64,000 nt of DNA from JAVBOW01 sp031549495 (GTDB lineage Bacteria > Bacteroidota > Bacteroidia > Bacteroidales > Rikenellaceae): the NCBI GenBank assembly GCA_031549495.1, contig JAVBPS010000036.1, positions 13,813 to 77,812 of the forward strand. Direction: 5' to 3'. The notes below the pieces were generated by a model. That model searched no databases, was not told the origin of the DNA, and saw only the letters and a program-made list of their open reading frames with translations. Positions 18,066 through 27,766 of this stretch are shown in pieces (the first letter of the stretch is position 1; the number at the start of each line of letters is the position of its first letter). The position numbers and the translations under genes were made by a program.

Positions 18066-21000
18066 ATGAGAACCACCTTATTATTGTCGGCCGTCCTGCT
18101 GCTGGCATCTTCCTTTTCGAGCGCCCGGAACCTTTCCAAAAGCCGCCTCACCTCGCCCGTGGAGCAGCTCTACAAGGTCGGCCCGAACGATCTGAGGCCC
18201 TATTTCCTGCACGGCAGGCAGCCGGATGAAAAGATGCTGCACACGCTCATCGGGACCTTCGCCCAAGGGGAGGGGTACGGCGATCTGCCGAGGGGCAACT
18301 ATATCGTGGTCAAGGCGGTCGACGGCCGGCTGCAATACCGCTCGCACACGGTCGACGACCTGCAATTCATGGTGATCAACATGGAGCGGGTCATGCTGCT
18401 GCTGCACGACTCGCTGGGGCGCACCATCACCGGCGCGCGGGTGCAGTGCGGGACGCGCACCCTGCGGTACGATCCGGCCACGGAGTGCTACACCGCCCCG
18501 CGGGTGGGCGACGAGCGGGTAGCCGAGATCGAGCACGACGGGGTATACCATTATATAGAATTCGGGCGCTATTCCCATCGCCATAACGATTGGTTCAGCC
18601 AGACCTGGCGCCGCACCAAATACCGGGCCGCCAGGATATTCCGTCCGGGATCATGGTCGCGTTCGAAACAGAAATACAACGGCTTCATCGCCTTCAGCAA
18701 GCCCCGCTACAAGCCCGGCGAGACCGTCCGCATGAAGGCCTACATCGCAGACAACCGGGGCCACGCTTACGACCGCGACGTCGAGGTGCGCCTGTCGGGC
18801 GGCAGGAATCCTTCGCTCGACACGCTGCTCACGGTACTGCGACCCTACCGGGCGGGGATGTACGCGTGGGAATTCCGCCTGTCGGACAGCCTGCGCATGC
18901 AGTTGGACAACGACTACCGCGTCACGCTGAAAACCCGCGGGGAGCGCACCAACGATATTCGCGAGCGGTTCCGCTACGAGCAGTATGAACTGAAAAACAT
19001 CAAATTCTCGGTCACGGCCTCGCCCAAAGAATACGGCGCGGGCGACACGCTGCGGCTGAAAATGGACCTCACCGACCAGAACGGCCTGCCGGTGCGCGAC
19101 GGGCGGGTGGAGGTGAGCGTCAAGGCGCTGTCCGACAACTGGACGAAACTTTTCGCGCCATCCGTTTTCATGCCCGACACGCTGTGGCGCCACACGGCGC
19201 AGGTGGCCTCGCTGGACGATAACGAGCTGATCGTGCCCGACTCGATCTTCCCGGGGGGCGTATCGACCTCCATCCGGATCGAAAGCGTCTATCTCAGTCC
19301 GGACAACGAGCGCCTCACGCAGACCACCGCCCTTTTCCGTGACGGACGCCCCTGCCGCCTGGATTTCGCGCTCGACAAGGGGATGCTCACCGTACGCCTG
19401 CTGCGCGGCGGGCAGTCCGTGCCGTGCAGCGCCCGGATCACGGGCTGGGATAACGAGGTCAACGAGTGTGTGCGGCAGACGGTGCAGTTGCCCGCCACGT
19501 TCGCCGTGCCGTGGTATATCTCGGATTATGACGTATCGACGGATCTGGCGGAAGATTCTTTCGATCTATCGAGCGCCAAACGCGATATGCTCTTCTGTAA
19601 CCTGCAGCGCGATGGGGATTCGATTTATATGTCTGTGGACAATCCGGCGGGCCTGCCGCTGCGTTACGTGCTCAAGCGAGGTGAAAAGATCGTCGATCAG
19701 GGTAACGCGACGACGCTCGACAAGGTGGTGAAAGCCCGGCCTGGTCAGGGATATGCCCTGGAAGTGGCCTACCCGTTCGCGGGTGAACCGCACGTTATCA
19801 ATGCCTACGCCCCGGAGGTGAACCAGAACGTGACCCTGCAGGTCTCGACGCCCACGGCGGTCTATCCGGGCCAGACGGTGCCGGTGGAGATCGCCGTGGC
19901 GGACAAGCGCGGCAAGCCGGTCGGCAATGCCGACGTGACGGCCTGGGCCGTTACCTCGAAATTCGACGACCGCATGCCGGGCCCCAGGCTGTACGGCAAG
20001 ACGCGCTCGGCCGCGTTCAAAAACGTCAACTATTGGGCCGACCCGGAAGGCATGAACGCCAACGCATATATGGAGTGGGATACGTGGCGCACCCGCCTGG
20101 GGCTGGACAGCGTGGAATATTACAAATTCCTCCATCCGGCGCCCTATTACGCTTCCAGCGAACCCGCCTGCGGGCAGATCACCCAGATCGCGCCGTTCGC
20201 CGTGCTCGACGGGAAGTTGCAGGGGGTGCACGTGCTGTGGATCGACGGGCAGCCCTATTACCTGCACCAGGCCGGGCGGCTCGACCCGTACAGCTTCCCC
20301 GTATCCCCCGGGCCGCACAAGATCCGCATGCGTACCGCGGACAGGGAAATTACGGTCGACAAGGTTTGGGCCGACGAAGGGTGCAAGACCATCGTATCGG
20401 TAGAGTGTGGCCGGAACGCCGTGACCCACTACCTCAAAGGCGGCCACGAGTTCAGGGTTGAGATCGAGGCCGGAAAAGTGCGCCGCAAAGAGGCGTCGCG
20501 CCTCGGCGAAGAGCAGATAGCCGCTTTGTCGCCCTATATGATAACCATCGACAACGGTTTCGGTACCTTAAAAATGAACGGCGGCAAGTCCATGGCCCTG
20601 CCGGGTTACCTGCTCGGCGGAGGGATGTGCCGTTCGCTCGGCGACGCCGAGCCGCTTTACCGCCACTACCGCCGTCCGGCAGAACCGGCGCGGGTACTCG
20701 CGGGGCCCTTTCCCGGCACGGCAGGGGTGGGGCTGAAGCGCGTGGTCGCGCTGATGGCCGACACGATGGCCGTGAACCGTTTCGAAGCCGAGGGAGGATA
20801 CCATTACACCGTCCGCCCTGGCTACGTTAAACTGCAAAAATGGGAAACCTCCCCCATCGGCAAACGCATCGCGCCTTACTCCCCCACCCTCTACGCGGGG
20901 CAGCAGGTCGCGGACAGCCGCGGCATCCACGCCGCGTTCAACGCGCGGATACTCTCGCAGATGCGGCAATGGCAGGGGGTGATGGCCCCTTACCCATTCG

Positions 21001-23999
21001 ACCCGGATATCAACTGCCGCCTGCAACTGATGACAGGCAAAATGGCCGACGGCAAGAGTAAGGTCGAACCGGCGGTGATCGCCCTGTCGGTGTCCGGCGA
21101 CACGACCCGGTATCTCTATTACGGCGGCACGCGCCTTTTCAACCGCCTGCACCCCGGGACGGCAAGCGTGATCCTTGTTTTCGCCGATACCACGAGCGTG
21201 GAACTAAGCGCGGCGCTGCGTCCCGGCGGTTGCGCCTATCTGCGCGCCGATTCCCTCTCGCCGCAGAGCGACCCGGAGCGAGGACGGGCGATCCTAAGCC
21301 TCGCCTCGCGCCACATGCACAGGGAGTATCCCCGCAATCCGCTCGACGGTTATACTTCCGCAAAGAGCCAGGTCACCGCAGGCTCGAACGCTTTGAATCC
21401 CTTCAATGCGCTCAATAAAATATGTACGGGAACGGTGCTCGACGAAAACGGGGAACCTATGACCGGCGCCACGGTGGTCGTGAAAGGCACCACGACCGGG
21501 ACGGTCACCGACATCAACGGGCGCTTCCAGCTAAAAGTACCCGACCAGGGGGAGCTGCAATTCACCTTCATCGGTTACGACATGACCGTGGCCGAGCTGG
21601 TCCCGGGTTATGACTATTCGGTCAGGCTGCAGCCGTCGTCCAATATGTTGGAAGAGGTCGTGACGGTCGGCTACGGGACCATCCGGCGGAACGCTCTGAC
21701 CGGGGACATTTCAAGCATGCTGGCCGGGAGAATGGCCGGGGTGTCGGTATCCGAAGGGGAAGGCTGGCTGACTGGCGCCAATATCAGAATCCGCGGCGTA
21801 TCTTCCATCAGGAGCCACGCCGCTTCATCCGTAAACGAGATCAACACACCCCTTTACATCGTCGACGGGCTGCCCTATTCGGGCGATATTTCCGGTCTGA
21901 GCACCGCCGACATCCTGTCGATGGAGATCCTCAAAGACGCTTCAGCCATCGCCATTTACGGCGCGCGCGGGGCGAACGGGGTGATCGTGATCCAGACCCG
22001 GCGCGGGATAAAACCCATGGTCGCCGGTGGGGAGGATCCCGCGCCGGAGGGGTTGCAGCAGTTGCGCCGCAATTTCCACGACGACGCCTTCTGGCAGCCG
22101 CGCCTGTCGACCGGGCGCGACGGCAAGGTGCGTTTCGATGTGACCTATCCGGACGACATCACGGCATGGCGCGCCAACTTCATCGCCATCGGCCCGCGCA
22201 AAAAGCAGACCGACCAGCAACAGCTTACCGTAAGTTCATTCAAGAACCTGACGGCGCAGCTCTATGTGCCGCAATTCGCCGTGCAGGGCGACAGCCTCGA
22301 CCTGGTGGGCCGCCTGGTCAACCACGGCGCGGATACCGTGGCCGTGCGGCGCACCATCGACACGGGCGGGGCGCTCCTGCAACGGGATATAGCCCTCTAT
22401 CGCACCCATGCCGACACCATACCTGTGACGGCGACTGCAACGGACAGCCTGCGGATCGCCTACTCGCTGCTGCGCGACAACGGCTACGGGGACGGCGAGC
22501 GGCGCACCATCCCCATCTACCCGCAGGGCATATTGGAAACCCACGGGCAGTTCATGGTCATCGGCGATACCCTGCCCCACCGCTTCGAAACGCTGCCCGG
22601 CCTGGGCACGGCCACCGTCCACCTGGAAAGCAACGGTCTGGAAACCCTGCTGCGCGAGATCGACAAGGTCGACCGCTATCCTTACATGTGCAACGAACAG
22701 ATGGCCTCGAAGGTCATAGCGCTGCTGGCCCGGAAACAGATCTGCCAGTTGCAGGGAATCAAATTCACGGACGACGGCAAGCTGCGCGACCTGATCGGCC
22801 GGTTGGAGCGCAACCGCAACGACGAGGGGCTCTGGGGTTGGTGGGACCGCGGAAAGAGCGAAAGCTGGATCTCGCTTCAGGTGGTTCTGGCGCTCACCCG
22901 GGCCCGGGACGCGGGCTACAAGGCCGATGCCGCGGCCGCCCGCCCGTCCGACGAGACGTTGCTCACGCGACTGGAAGAGCAGTTCTCGCGCGCCGACGAC
23001 CGGGATCCTTACGCAAAAAGGCGGCTGGTGGACGGCGTGACGCTCCTGCATACCCTGGGGGTGCAGACCGACTACGCCTCGCTGCTCGCGCGCGTCGACC
23101 GGTTGGCCGACCGCGACCTGAACGACCGGCTGATGATGATGGAAGCGCTGGCCGCGACGGGGCAGAAAGTCGATACGGCCGCCCTGATGAAACATTCGCA
23201 CAAAAGTATGTTAGGGGGCCTGTATTGGGTCGATTCCAAAGAGGGCAAGAGCTTTACCCCGTGGTCCAACAACACCGTGCTCACGCTGCGGGCCTACCGC
23301 ATCTTAGAGGCTCTGGGCGGCCATGAAGAGCGATTAACGGCCATCCGCACCTACTTCTTCGAGGTGCGCGGCGAAGGTTCGTGGCGCAACACGTACGAAT
23401 CGTCGCTCATCGTCTCCACCCTGCTTCCGGCCATGCTGCGCGAGTCGGGCGGCCGCGCCGCACCCCTTACGGCGAAGGTCGACGGGCGGCGAATCGACAA
23501 ACTGCCCTATACGGCAACCGTCGGGGCTGGCAACCCCGTGACGGTGGAGAAAACCGGCCCGCAACCCCTGTTCGCGACCGTGTACCAGCAGACCTGGAAT
23601 CCCGAGCCCAAGGCGGCATCCAACGGATTTAAAATAAGCACCGTATTCCACGAGAATGGAAAAACGACGGCAACGTTGCATGCGGGCAAAGTAACCGAAA
23701 TGATCGTCACCGTCACCGCCGAAGGAGAAGCCCGCTACGTGCAGATCGAAGTGCCGATCCCGGCCGGTTGCTCGTACGAATCGAAAGAGAACCCGTATCG
23801 GGGCAACACCTACCGGGAGTATTTCAAGGAGAAGGTGTCGATATTCTGCGAGGAGTTGTCCGAGGGCGGGCACACGTTCACCGTGCGTCTGCTGCCGCGC
23901 TACACCGGCCGCTACCACCTCAACCCCGCCCGGGCGGAGCTGATGTACTTCCCGACCTTCTACGGACGCAACCAAATGCAGGTGACCCGGATAGAATAA
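18066..23999 (+). CDS. Alpha-2-macroglobulin-family protein with inserted carboxypeptidase-regulatory and TonB-receptor plug domains
   Basis: The protein has 1977 residues with a signal peptide (LLLSAVLLLASSFSSA) and no lipobox. An MG2-type macroglobulin domain lies at about 205-310 (FIAFSKPRYKPGETVRMKAY). The A2M domain starts near 1365 (WRANFIAIGP). The thioester motif is YPYMCNEQMASK (C1542-N-E-Q1545), with the Cys and Gln needed for the bond retained, followed by a helical thioester domain to about 1800. Between them, about residues 1119-1316, lies a complete SusC-type N-terminal module: CTGTVLDENGEPMTGATVVV (carboxypeptidase-regulatory-like), LEEVVTVGYGT (TonB-box-like) and a plug (LAGRMAGVSV, PLYIVDGLPYSG, EILKDASAIAIYGARGANGV). 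No barrel follows. A2M proteins trap proteases covalently. The plug might dock to an outer membrane partner; that is inference. Frame and composition are continuous, so an assembly artefact is unlikely. Confidence 0.9.
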   Translation: MRTTLLLSAVLLLASSFSSARNLSKSRLTSPVEQLYKVGPNDLRPYFLHGRQPDEKMLHTLIGTFAQGEGYGDLPRGNYIVVKAVDGRLQYRSHTVDDLQFMVINMERVMLLLHDSLGRTITGARVQCGTRTLRYDPATECYTAPRVGDERVAEIEHDGVYHYIEFGRYSHRHNDWFSQTWRRTKYRAARIFRPGSWSRSKQKYNGFIAFSKPRYKPGETVRMKAYIADNRGHAYDRDVEVRLSGGRNPSLDTLLTVLRPYRAGMYAWEFRLSDSLRMQLDNDYRVTLKTRGERTNDIRERFRYEQYELKNIKFSVTASPKEYGAGDTLRLKMDLTDQNGLPVRDGRVEVSVKALSDNWTKLFAPSVFMPDTLWRHTAQVASLDDNELIVPDSIFPGGVSTSIRIESVYLSPDNERLTQTTALFRDGRPCRLDFALDKGMLTVRLLRGGQSVPCSARITGWDNEVNECVRQTVQLPATFAVPWYISDYDVSTDLAEDSFDLSSAKRDMLFCNLQRDGDSIYMSVDNPAGLPLRYVLKRGEKIVDQGNATTLDKVVKARPGQGYALEVAYPFAGEPHVINAYAPEVNQNVTLQVSTPTAVYPGQTVPVEIAVADKRGKPVGNADVTAWAVTSKFDDRMPGPRLYGKTRSAAFKNVNYWADPEGMNANAYMEWDTWRTRLGLDSVEYYKFLHPAPYYASSEPACGQITQIAPFAVLDGKLQGVHVLWIDGQPYYLHQAGRLDPYSFPVSPGPHKIRMRTADREITVDKVWADEGCKTIVSVECGRNAVTHYLKGGHEFRVEIEAGKVRRKEASRLGEEQIAALSPYMITIDNGFGTLKMNGGKSMALPGYLLGGGMCRSLGDAEPLYRHYRRPAEPARVLAGPFPGTAGVGLKRVVALMADTMAVNRFEAEGGYHYTVRPGYVKLQKWETSPIGKRIAPYSPTLYAGQQVADSRGIHAAFNARILSQMRQWQGVMAPYPFDPDINCRLQLMTGKMADGKSKVEPAVIALSVSGDTTRYLYYGGTRLFNRLHPGTASVILVFADTTSVELSAALRPGGCAYLRADSLSPQSDPERGRAILSLASRHMHREYPRNPLDGYTSAKSQVTAGSNALNPFNALNKICTGTVLDENGEPMTGATVVVKGTTTGTVTDINGRFQLKVPDQGELQFTFIGYDMTVAELVPGYDYSVRLQPSSNMLEEVVTVGYGTIRRNALTGDISSMLAGRMAGVSVSEGEGWLTGANIRIRGVSSIRSHAASSVNEINTPLYIVDGLPYSGDISGLSTADILSMEILKDASAIAIYGARGANGVIVIQTRRGIKPMVAGGEDPAPEGLQQLRRNFHDDAFWQPRLSTGRDGKVRFDVTYPDDITAWRANFIAIGPRKKQTDQQQLTVSSFKNLTAQLYVPQFAVQGDSLDLVGRLVNHGADTVAVRRTIDTGGALLQRDIALYRTHADTIPVTATATDSLRIAYSLLRDNGYGDGERRTIPIYPQGILETHGQFMVIGDTLPHRFETLPGLGTATVHLESNGLETLLREIDKVDRYPYMCNEQMASKVIALLARKQICQLQGIKFTDDGKLRDLIGRLERNRNDEGLWGWWDRGKSESWISLQVVLALTRARDAGYKADAAAARPSDETLLTRLEEQFSRADDRDPYAKRRLVDGVTLLHTLGVQTDYASLLARVDRLADRDLNDRLMMMEALAATGQKVDTAALMKHSHKSMLGGLYWVDSKEGKSFTPWSNNTVLTLRAYRILEALGGHEERLTAIRTYFFEVRGEGSWRNTYESSLIVSTLLPAMLRESGGRAAPLTAKVDGRRIDKLPYTATVGAGNPVTVEKTGPQPLFATVYQQTWNPEPKAASNGFKISTVFHENGKTTATLHAGKVTEMIVTVTAEGEARYVQIEVPIPAGCSYESKENPYRGNTYREYFKEKVSIFCEELSEGGHTFTVRLLPRYTGRYHLNPARAELMYFPTFYGRNQMQVTRIE

Positions 24000-24016
24000 C
24001 GGCCTTCACACATAAG

Positions 24017-24048
24017 CAGGGCGGCCTACCGAATAGTAAGCCGCTCTG
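24017..24048. terminator. Candidate hairpin terminator between convergent genes
   Basis: A 9-bp stem (CAGGGCGGC with GCCGCTCTG, one G-T pair) with a 14-base loop lies between the end of the macroglobulin-family gene and the convergent sulfatase gene. There is no strong U-tract, so termination is plausible rather than clear. Confidence 0.45.
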
Positions 24049-24079
24049 TATTGTGGGTTTCGGGTGATTCCTGCCGTGT

Positions 24080-25477
24080 TTACCAATTGTATAATGCGCT
24101 CGGGGTGCGGCTCTTTTGGGCGAGTTCGTTCAATTCGGCGGCCTTCGCGGGATAGGTTGTGATCAGGTTGTTCTCTTCGCCGGTATCGTCGGGCAGGTAA
24201 TAGAGTTCCTCCTTGTACTGCTTCGGGTTGGAGATATTCAGGCGGATGAATTTCCAGCCGTTCACCAGGATGGACTGGCGGCCTCCGGCTTCGTAAAACT
24301 CGAAATAGATGTGATCGTGCACCCCCTGCTTGCCTTTGCCCAGCAAGGTGGGGGCGTAGGAGATCCCGTTGATATCCGCGGGAGCCGTGGCGCCCACCAG
24401 ATCGCATACGGTGGGCAGGAAATCCCAGAACGCGGAGATGTGGCCGGTCTGCTGCCCGGGGGCGATCGTGTTTTTCCAGCTCACGATAAACGGGGCGCGC
24501 ACTCCCCCTTCGTACAGGTCGCGCTTATAGCCCCGGAAAGGGCCGTTGCTGTCGAAAAAGTCGGGCTCGTGGCCGCCCACCTTATGCACGCCGTTGTCCG
24601 ACGAGAAGATAACGATCGTGTTTTCGAGGATGCCTTTCTGTTTGAGCAAGTCGAGGATCGCACCCACGTTTTTGTCGATCTCCGCCACCATCGAGGCGTA
24701 AGTGGCGTGGGGCTTGGGTGTATATTTGAAAGAGCCGCTGGATGACGGATCCTTCCCGGGCGGCTCCTGCAGGTCTTCGTAGGCGCTGATGTCGGGATAA
24801 TCCAGGTCGGCGTGGGGCGGGGTGATGGCGAAGTAGGCGAAGAAGGGGCGGTCGGCGTTGGCGCGGATAAAGTCCAGTCCCCTGTCCATGATCAGAAAAT
24901 GGCTGTACACCTCGCCGTTGAGCCATACCTGTTTTTCGTTTTCATACAGGTAGTCCGGATAGTAGCGGTGGGCCTTGGCCTGGTCGAGATAGCCGAAAAA
25001 ATAGTCGAAGCCCATCTTGCCGGGCGCTCCGCTGGTGCCCGGTCCGCCCAGCCCCCACTTGCCCACGCAACCGGTCGCGTAGCCCTTGCTTTTCAGGATG
25101 TGGGCGACGGTGGTCTCACCTTCGGGTAGCGGGTTGTCGCCGCCGTTCACGCGCAGGTTGCCGCGCACGTATCCGTGCCCGGTGTCCTTGCCCGTCACCA
25201 GGGCGCAGCGCGAGGGGGCGCTCACGGTCGAGCCGCTGTAGTGGTGCGAAAATTTAAGTCCGCTGGCGGCCAGGCCGTCGATGTTCGGCGTGCGGATGAT
25301 CTTCTGGCCGTAGCAGCCCACGTCGCCGATACCCATGTCGTCGGCCAGGATGAAGACGATGTTGGGCCGCGGGGATTCCCCGGCCGGCTTCACGGGCGGG
25401 AGTTTGTCAGCCGTCCCGCCCTGCGCCGTGCAGGCGGCAAAACTGATCGCGGGCAGTATCAGATGGATCTTTCTCAT
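24080..25477 (-). CDS. Ser-type sulfatase (family S1), lipoprotein
   Basis: The protein has 465 residues with a lipoprotein-like signal (AISFAAC). The N-terminal NIVFILADDMGIGDVGCYG supplies the metal-binding aspartates. The active-site motif is SAPSRCALVTGKDTGH, with S86 at the position converted to formylglycine; being Ser-type it requires an anaerobic maturase (anSME) not present in this window. FSSDNGVHKVGGHEPDFF is the C-terminal half of the metal site. It removes sulfate esters from glycans; the position on the sugar cannot be read without subfamily alignment. It is the last gene of the sulfatase-M60-sulfatase module, 14 bp after the M60 gene. Confidence 0.9.
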   Translation of the reverse strand: MRKIHLILPAISFAACTAQGGTADKLPPVKPAGESPRPNIVFILADDMGIGDVGCYGQKIIRTPNIDGLAASGLKFSHHYSGSTVSAPSRCALVTGKDTGHGYVRGNLRVNGGDNPLPEGETTVAHILKSKGYATGCVGKWGLGGPGTSGAPGKMGFDYFFGYLDQAKAHRYYPDYLYENEKQVWLNGEVYSHFLIMDRGLDFIRANADRPFFAYFAITPPHADLDYPDISAYEDLQEPPGKDPSSSGSFKYTPKPHATYASMVAEIDKNVGAILDLLKQKGILENTIVIFSSDNGVHKVGGHEPDFFDSNGPFRGYKRDLYEGGVRAPFIVSWKNTIAPGQQTGHISAFWDFLPTVCDLVGATAPADINGISYAPTLLGKGKQGVHDHIYFEFYEAGGRQSILVNGWKFIRLNISNPKQYKEELYYLPDDTGEENNLITTYPAKAAELNELAQKSRTPSALYNW

Positions 25478-25491
25478 CGTTCGTTACTTGT

Positions 25492-27747
25492 TTAAAGTGT
25501 CGCCTCGGTCATATTGCCCGCATAGTCCACGCCGTAGACCTTCATGTTGCTGTCGTAGGAGAGGGTGTTATCGGTGCTCCGGAGTCCGTTTTCGAGGGTA
25601 AAGGTAGTAAGCGGCGAGGTAAAAACCGTTTTTCCGTCCAGTACGACCCGGAACATACAGACCCCGCCCCACCCCGTCATGGTGAACGTGTTGCCCGAGC
25701 GGGTCATGGTGCCTTTGGTGACCGGGGTGCGGTTCTTAAAGAAATCCACGCACTTGTCGGTGATCAGCCACGGGCAGTCGGTCGGCGTGGGATACCCCTG
25801 CGCCGCGACCCATGACCGGACGTCGGATATTTGCGCGGACGTTACCGTAAAGCGTTTGTTGCTGCTATCCTCGACCATTTCGTTGATCGGGGTGAGCATG
25901 GCCCACTCTTCGAAGAAGGGCAGCAGGTTGAGCTGCGCCGTGCGGCAGGCGTGTTTGATGAATTCCATCTGGCACTCGCCGTCGGTGGCAGGATCGTCGG
26001 CCAGGCGCACGGCCTCGTAGAGGTCTTTGTAGAAATCCTCCGCTCCCCGTACCTTCACCATGTAGAGGTAGAGCTGCCAGAAGGGGATGAGCTTCATCAG
26101 GCGGCAGTTGCCCGTGCTCTCGTTGCCGAAATAGTCGTTCGAGTTGTGGCCTTTGGTCGCCTTGTTGCCGCCGATGACGGTGGCCGCCTTGGCGTACCAG
26201 TTGCTTCCGTAGCCGCCGATGCCGGTGTCGTTCCACATGCGCGACTCGTTGCCCAGCACGTCCACGGTGATGTAGAGCGATTGGATATTGTTGGTGATCT
26301 CCGTCATGCCGTGCCATTTCAGGCCCGGGCGGGTCTGGTTCAGGTGGCCCGCCTCGTGGGCCGTACCCCAGGCGGTGGTAGTCATGGCCGAAGTGCTCAG
26401 GTGAGTGGCGCAGTTGCTCTCGTTGGTGGTGATGTGGTGGTTTGAAGCCGCCATGTTGCCGCTGGTGACCGTATGCATGTACACGCGGTTGTTGAACGTT
26501 TTGTCATACTTGACCAGGCCCTGGAACTTCTGCTCCTCATAGAAGATCTTGTCATATAAAGCCATCAGCTCCAAGATGTTGTGCTTCGAGATGTTGTCGC
26601 GGTATTTCTGGGTCGGGAAAGTGATGTGGGTATCCGGACTGAGCACGTCGAAATATTTATCGGTGGCCTTGCCGAGCAGTTCCACGTACTTCGCGTGGGT
26701 AAGGTGTTTCTCCACGTCGAAATAACCGTTCACCGTACCCGAGGGAAAATGGATCTTTACGGGCGGTGCGGTCTGCCAGTCGGCGGTGTGGTAGAAGAGG
26801 TAGACCAGTCCAGTGTTGGTGGGGCGGATGACGTTGACGCCCTCCTTGAGCGTGTAGCTCGACGAGCCGGTCGAGTAGTTGACCGCCAGGTCCTGCACCT
26901 TGATCGAAACCGGTATCCCGTGGGTGTCGCCCACGCAGACGTAGAAGTCGGTCCCCACCTCCGTAACGGCGATGCCTGTGGGGTTGTCCAGTTGCGAATA
27001 AGGGTTGGTCTTATTGCGGTCGGCGGCGATGCCGGGGTATTCGAACGCTTTGAACTGGGCGATGCGGAAATCGGCGTCGTATGTGTTCGTGAGCAGTTTG
27101 GCCGCGACGGTTTTCAGGATCCCGTCGGGCATTTCGTTGATCGCGGCCTGGGTCACGCCCGCCTTCAGGGCGGAACAGGTGGCGTCGGTAAAGAGGGCCA
27201 GCACGTCGAACGCGGGGGTGGACGAGGCGTAGAATTCCATCTCAGCGCACGAGGCGCCGCCTTTGCCCCCCACGGAGAGGATCTTCACCCGGATCGACGA
27301 AACGTTCCGAAGGCGCTGGCCGAAAGGAACGGTCGCAACGGTGTTGGTGCCGCCGAGCGTCATCTCTTTGACCTTGGCGTATTCGGCCGCACCGTCTGCC
27401 GCAGCCCATATTTCGATCCGGTCGAAATTGCCCGACGGGCCCACCATCCGCGGGTAGTAGACCAGATAGTCGATGGCCTCGGCGTTGCGGAAGCTGAAGT
27501 CGAGCGTGACGGGCAGCCCGTCGGCGCCCGCGGCTTCCCACATTTCGCCGTACCGGCCGTCGATCAGGCGTCCCGAATGGGTGTTATTCGAAGAGGCGGT
27601 CACCGACACGGGTGCGACGGCCTTGTCCGTAAAACCGGTGGCCGGGGTTACGGGGAGAGGAGGGACGACGGGGGGCTTGTATTCCGTCTCGGCCTGGTTG
27701 CATGCCGATACTGCGATAATCACAGCCAGCAGCAATATCCGTTTCAT
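25492..27747 (-). CDS. M60-family metallopeptidase (mucin glycopeptidase-like) with N-terminal discoidin-like domain
   Basis: The protein has 751 residues with a lipoprotein signal (IIAVSAC). A discoidin-like beta-sandwich at about 45-180 (SGRLIDGRYGEMWEA, then YLVYYPRM) is probably carbohydrate-binding. The M60 domain (Pfam PF13402) follows, with an N-terminal helper region (LFTDATCSALKAGVTQAAIN) and the gluzincin motif AHEAGHLNQ, i.e. HEAGH at 464-468 with the third ligand E483 in MTEITNN (HEXXH-x14-E, within the family pattern). M60 peptidases of gut Bacteroides cleave O-glycosylated mucin peptides, which fits the adjacent sulfatases. Its closest relatives in the window are the genes at 45473-47404 and 29436-31712. 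Confidence 0.9.
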   Translation of the reverse strand: MKRILLLAVIIAVSACNQAETEYKPPVVPPLPVTPATGFTDKAVAPVSVTASSNNTHSGRLIDGRYGEMWEAAGADGLPVTLDFSFRNAEAIDYLVYYPRMVGPSGNFDRIEIWAAADGAAEYAKVKEMTLGGTNTVATVPFGQRLRNVSSIRVKILSVGGKGGASCAEMEFYASSTPAFDVLALFTDATCSALKAGVTQAAINEMPDGILKTVAAKLLTNTYDADFRIAQFKAFEYPGIAADRNKTNPYSQLDNPTGIAVTEVGTDFYVCVGDTHGIPVSIKVQDLAVNYSTGSSSYTLKEGVNVIRPTNTGLVYLFYHTADWQTAPPVKIHFPSGTVNGYFDVEKHLTHAKYVELLGKATDKYFDVLSPDTHITFPTQKYRDNISKHNILELMALYDKIFYEEQKFQGLVKYDKTFNNRVYMHTVTSGNMAASNHHITTNESNCATHLSTSAMTTTAWGTAHEAGHLNQTRPGLKWHGMTEITNNIQSLYITVDVLGNESRMWNDTGIGGYGSNWYAKAATVIGGNKATKGHNSNDYFGNESTGNCRLMKLIPFWQLYLYMVKVRGAEDFYKDLYEAVRLADDPATDGECQMEFIKHACRTAQLNLLPFFEEWAMLTPINEMVEDSSNKRFTVTSAQISDVRSWVAAQGYPTPTDCPWLITDKCVDFFKNRTPVTKGTMTRSGNTFTMTGWGGVCMFRVVLDGKTVFTSPLTTFTLENGLRSTDNTLSYDSNMKVYGVDYAGNMTEATL

Positions 27748-27766
27748 GGGATTCGTGTTTTTCAGG

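Noticed and set aside
18066..23999. Frameshift or chimera explanation for the plug module in the macroglobulin protein
   Set aside because: The frame runs without interruption through both borders, with matching GC-rich codon use; no sign of a join was seen.
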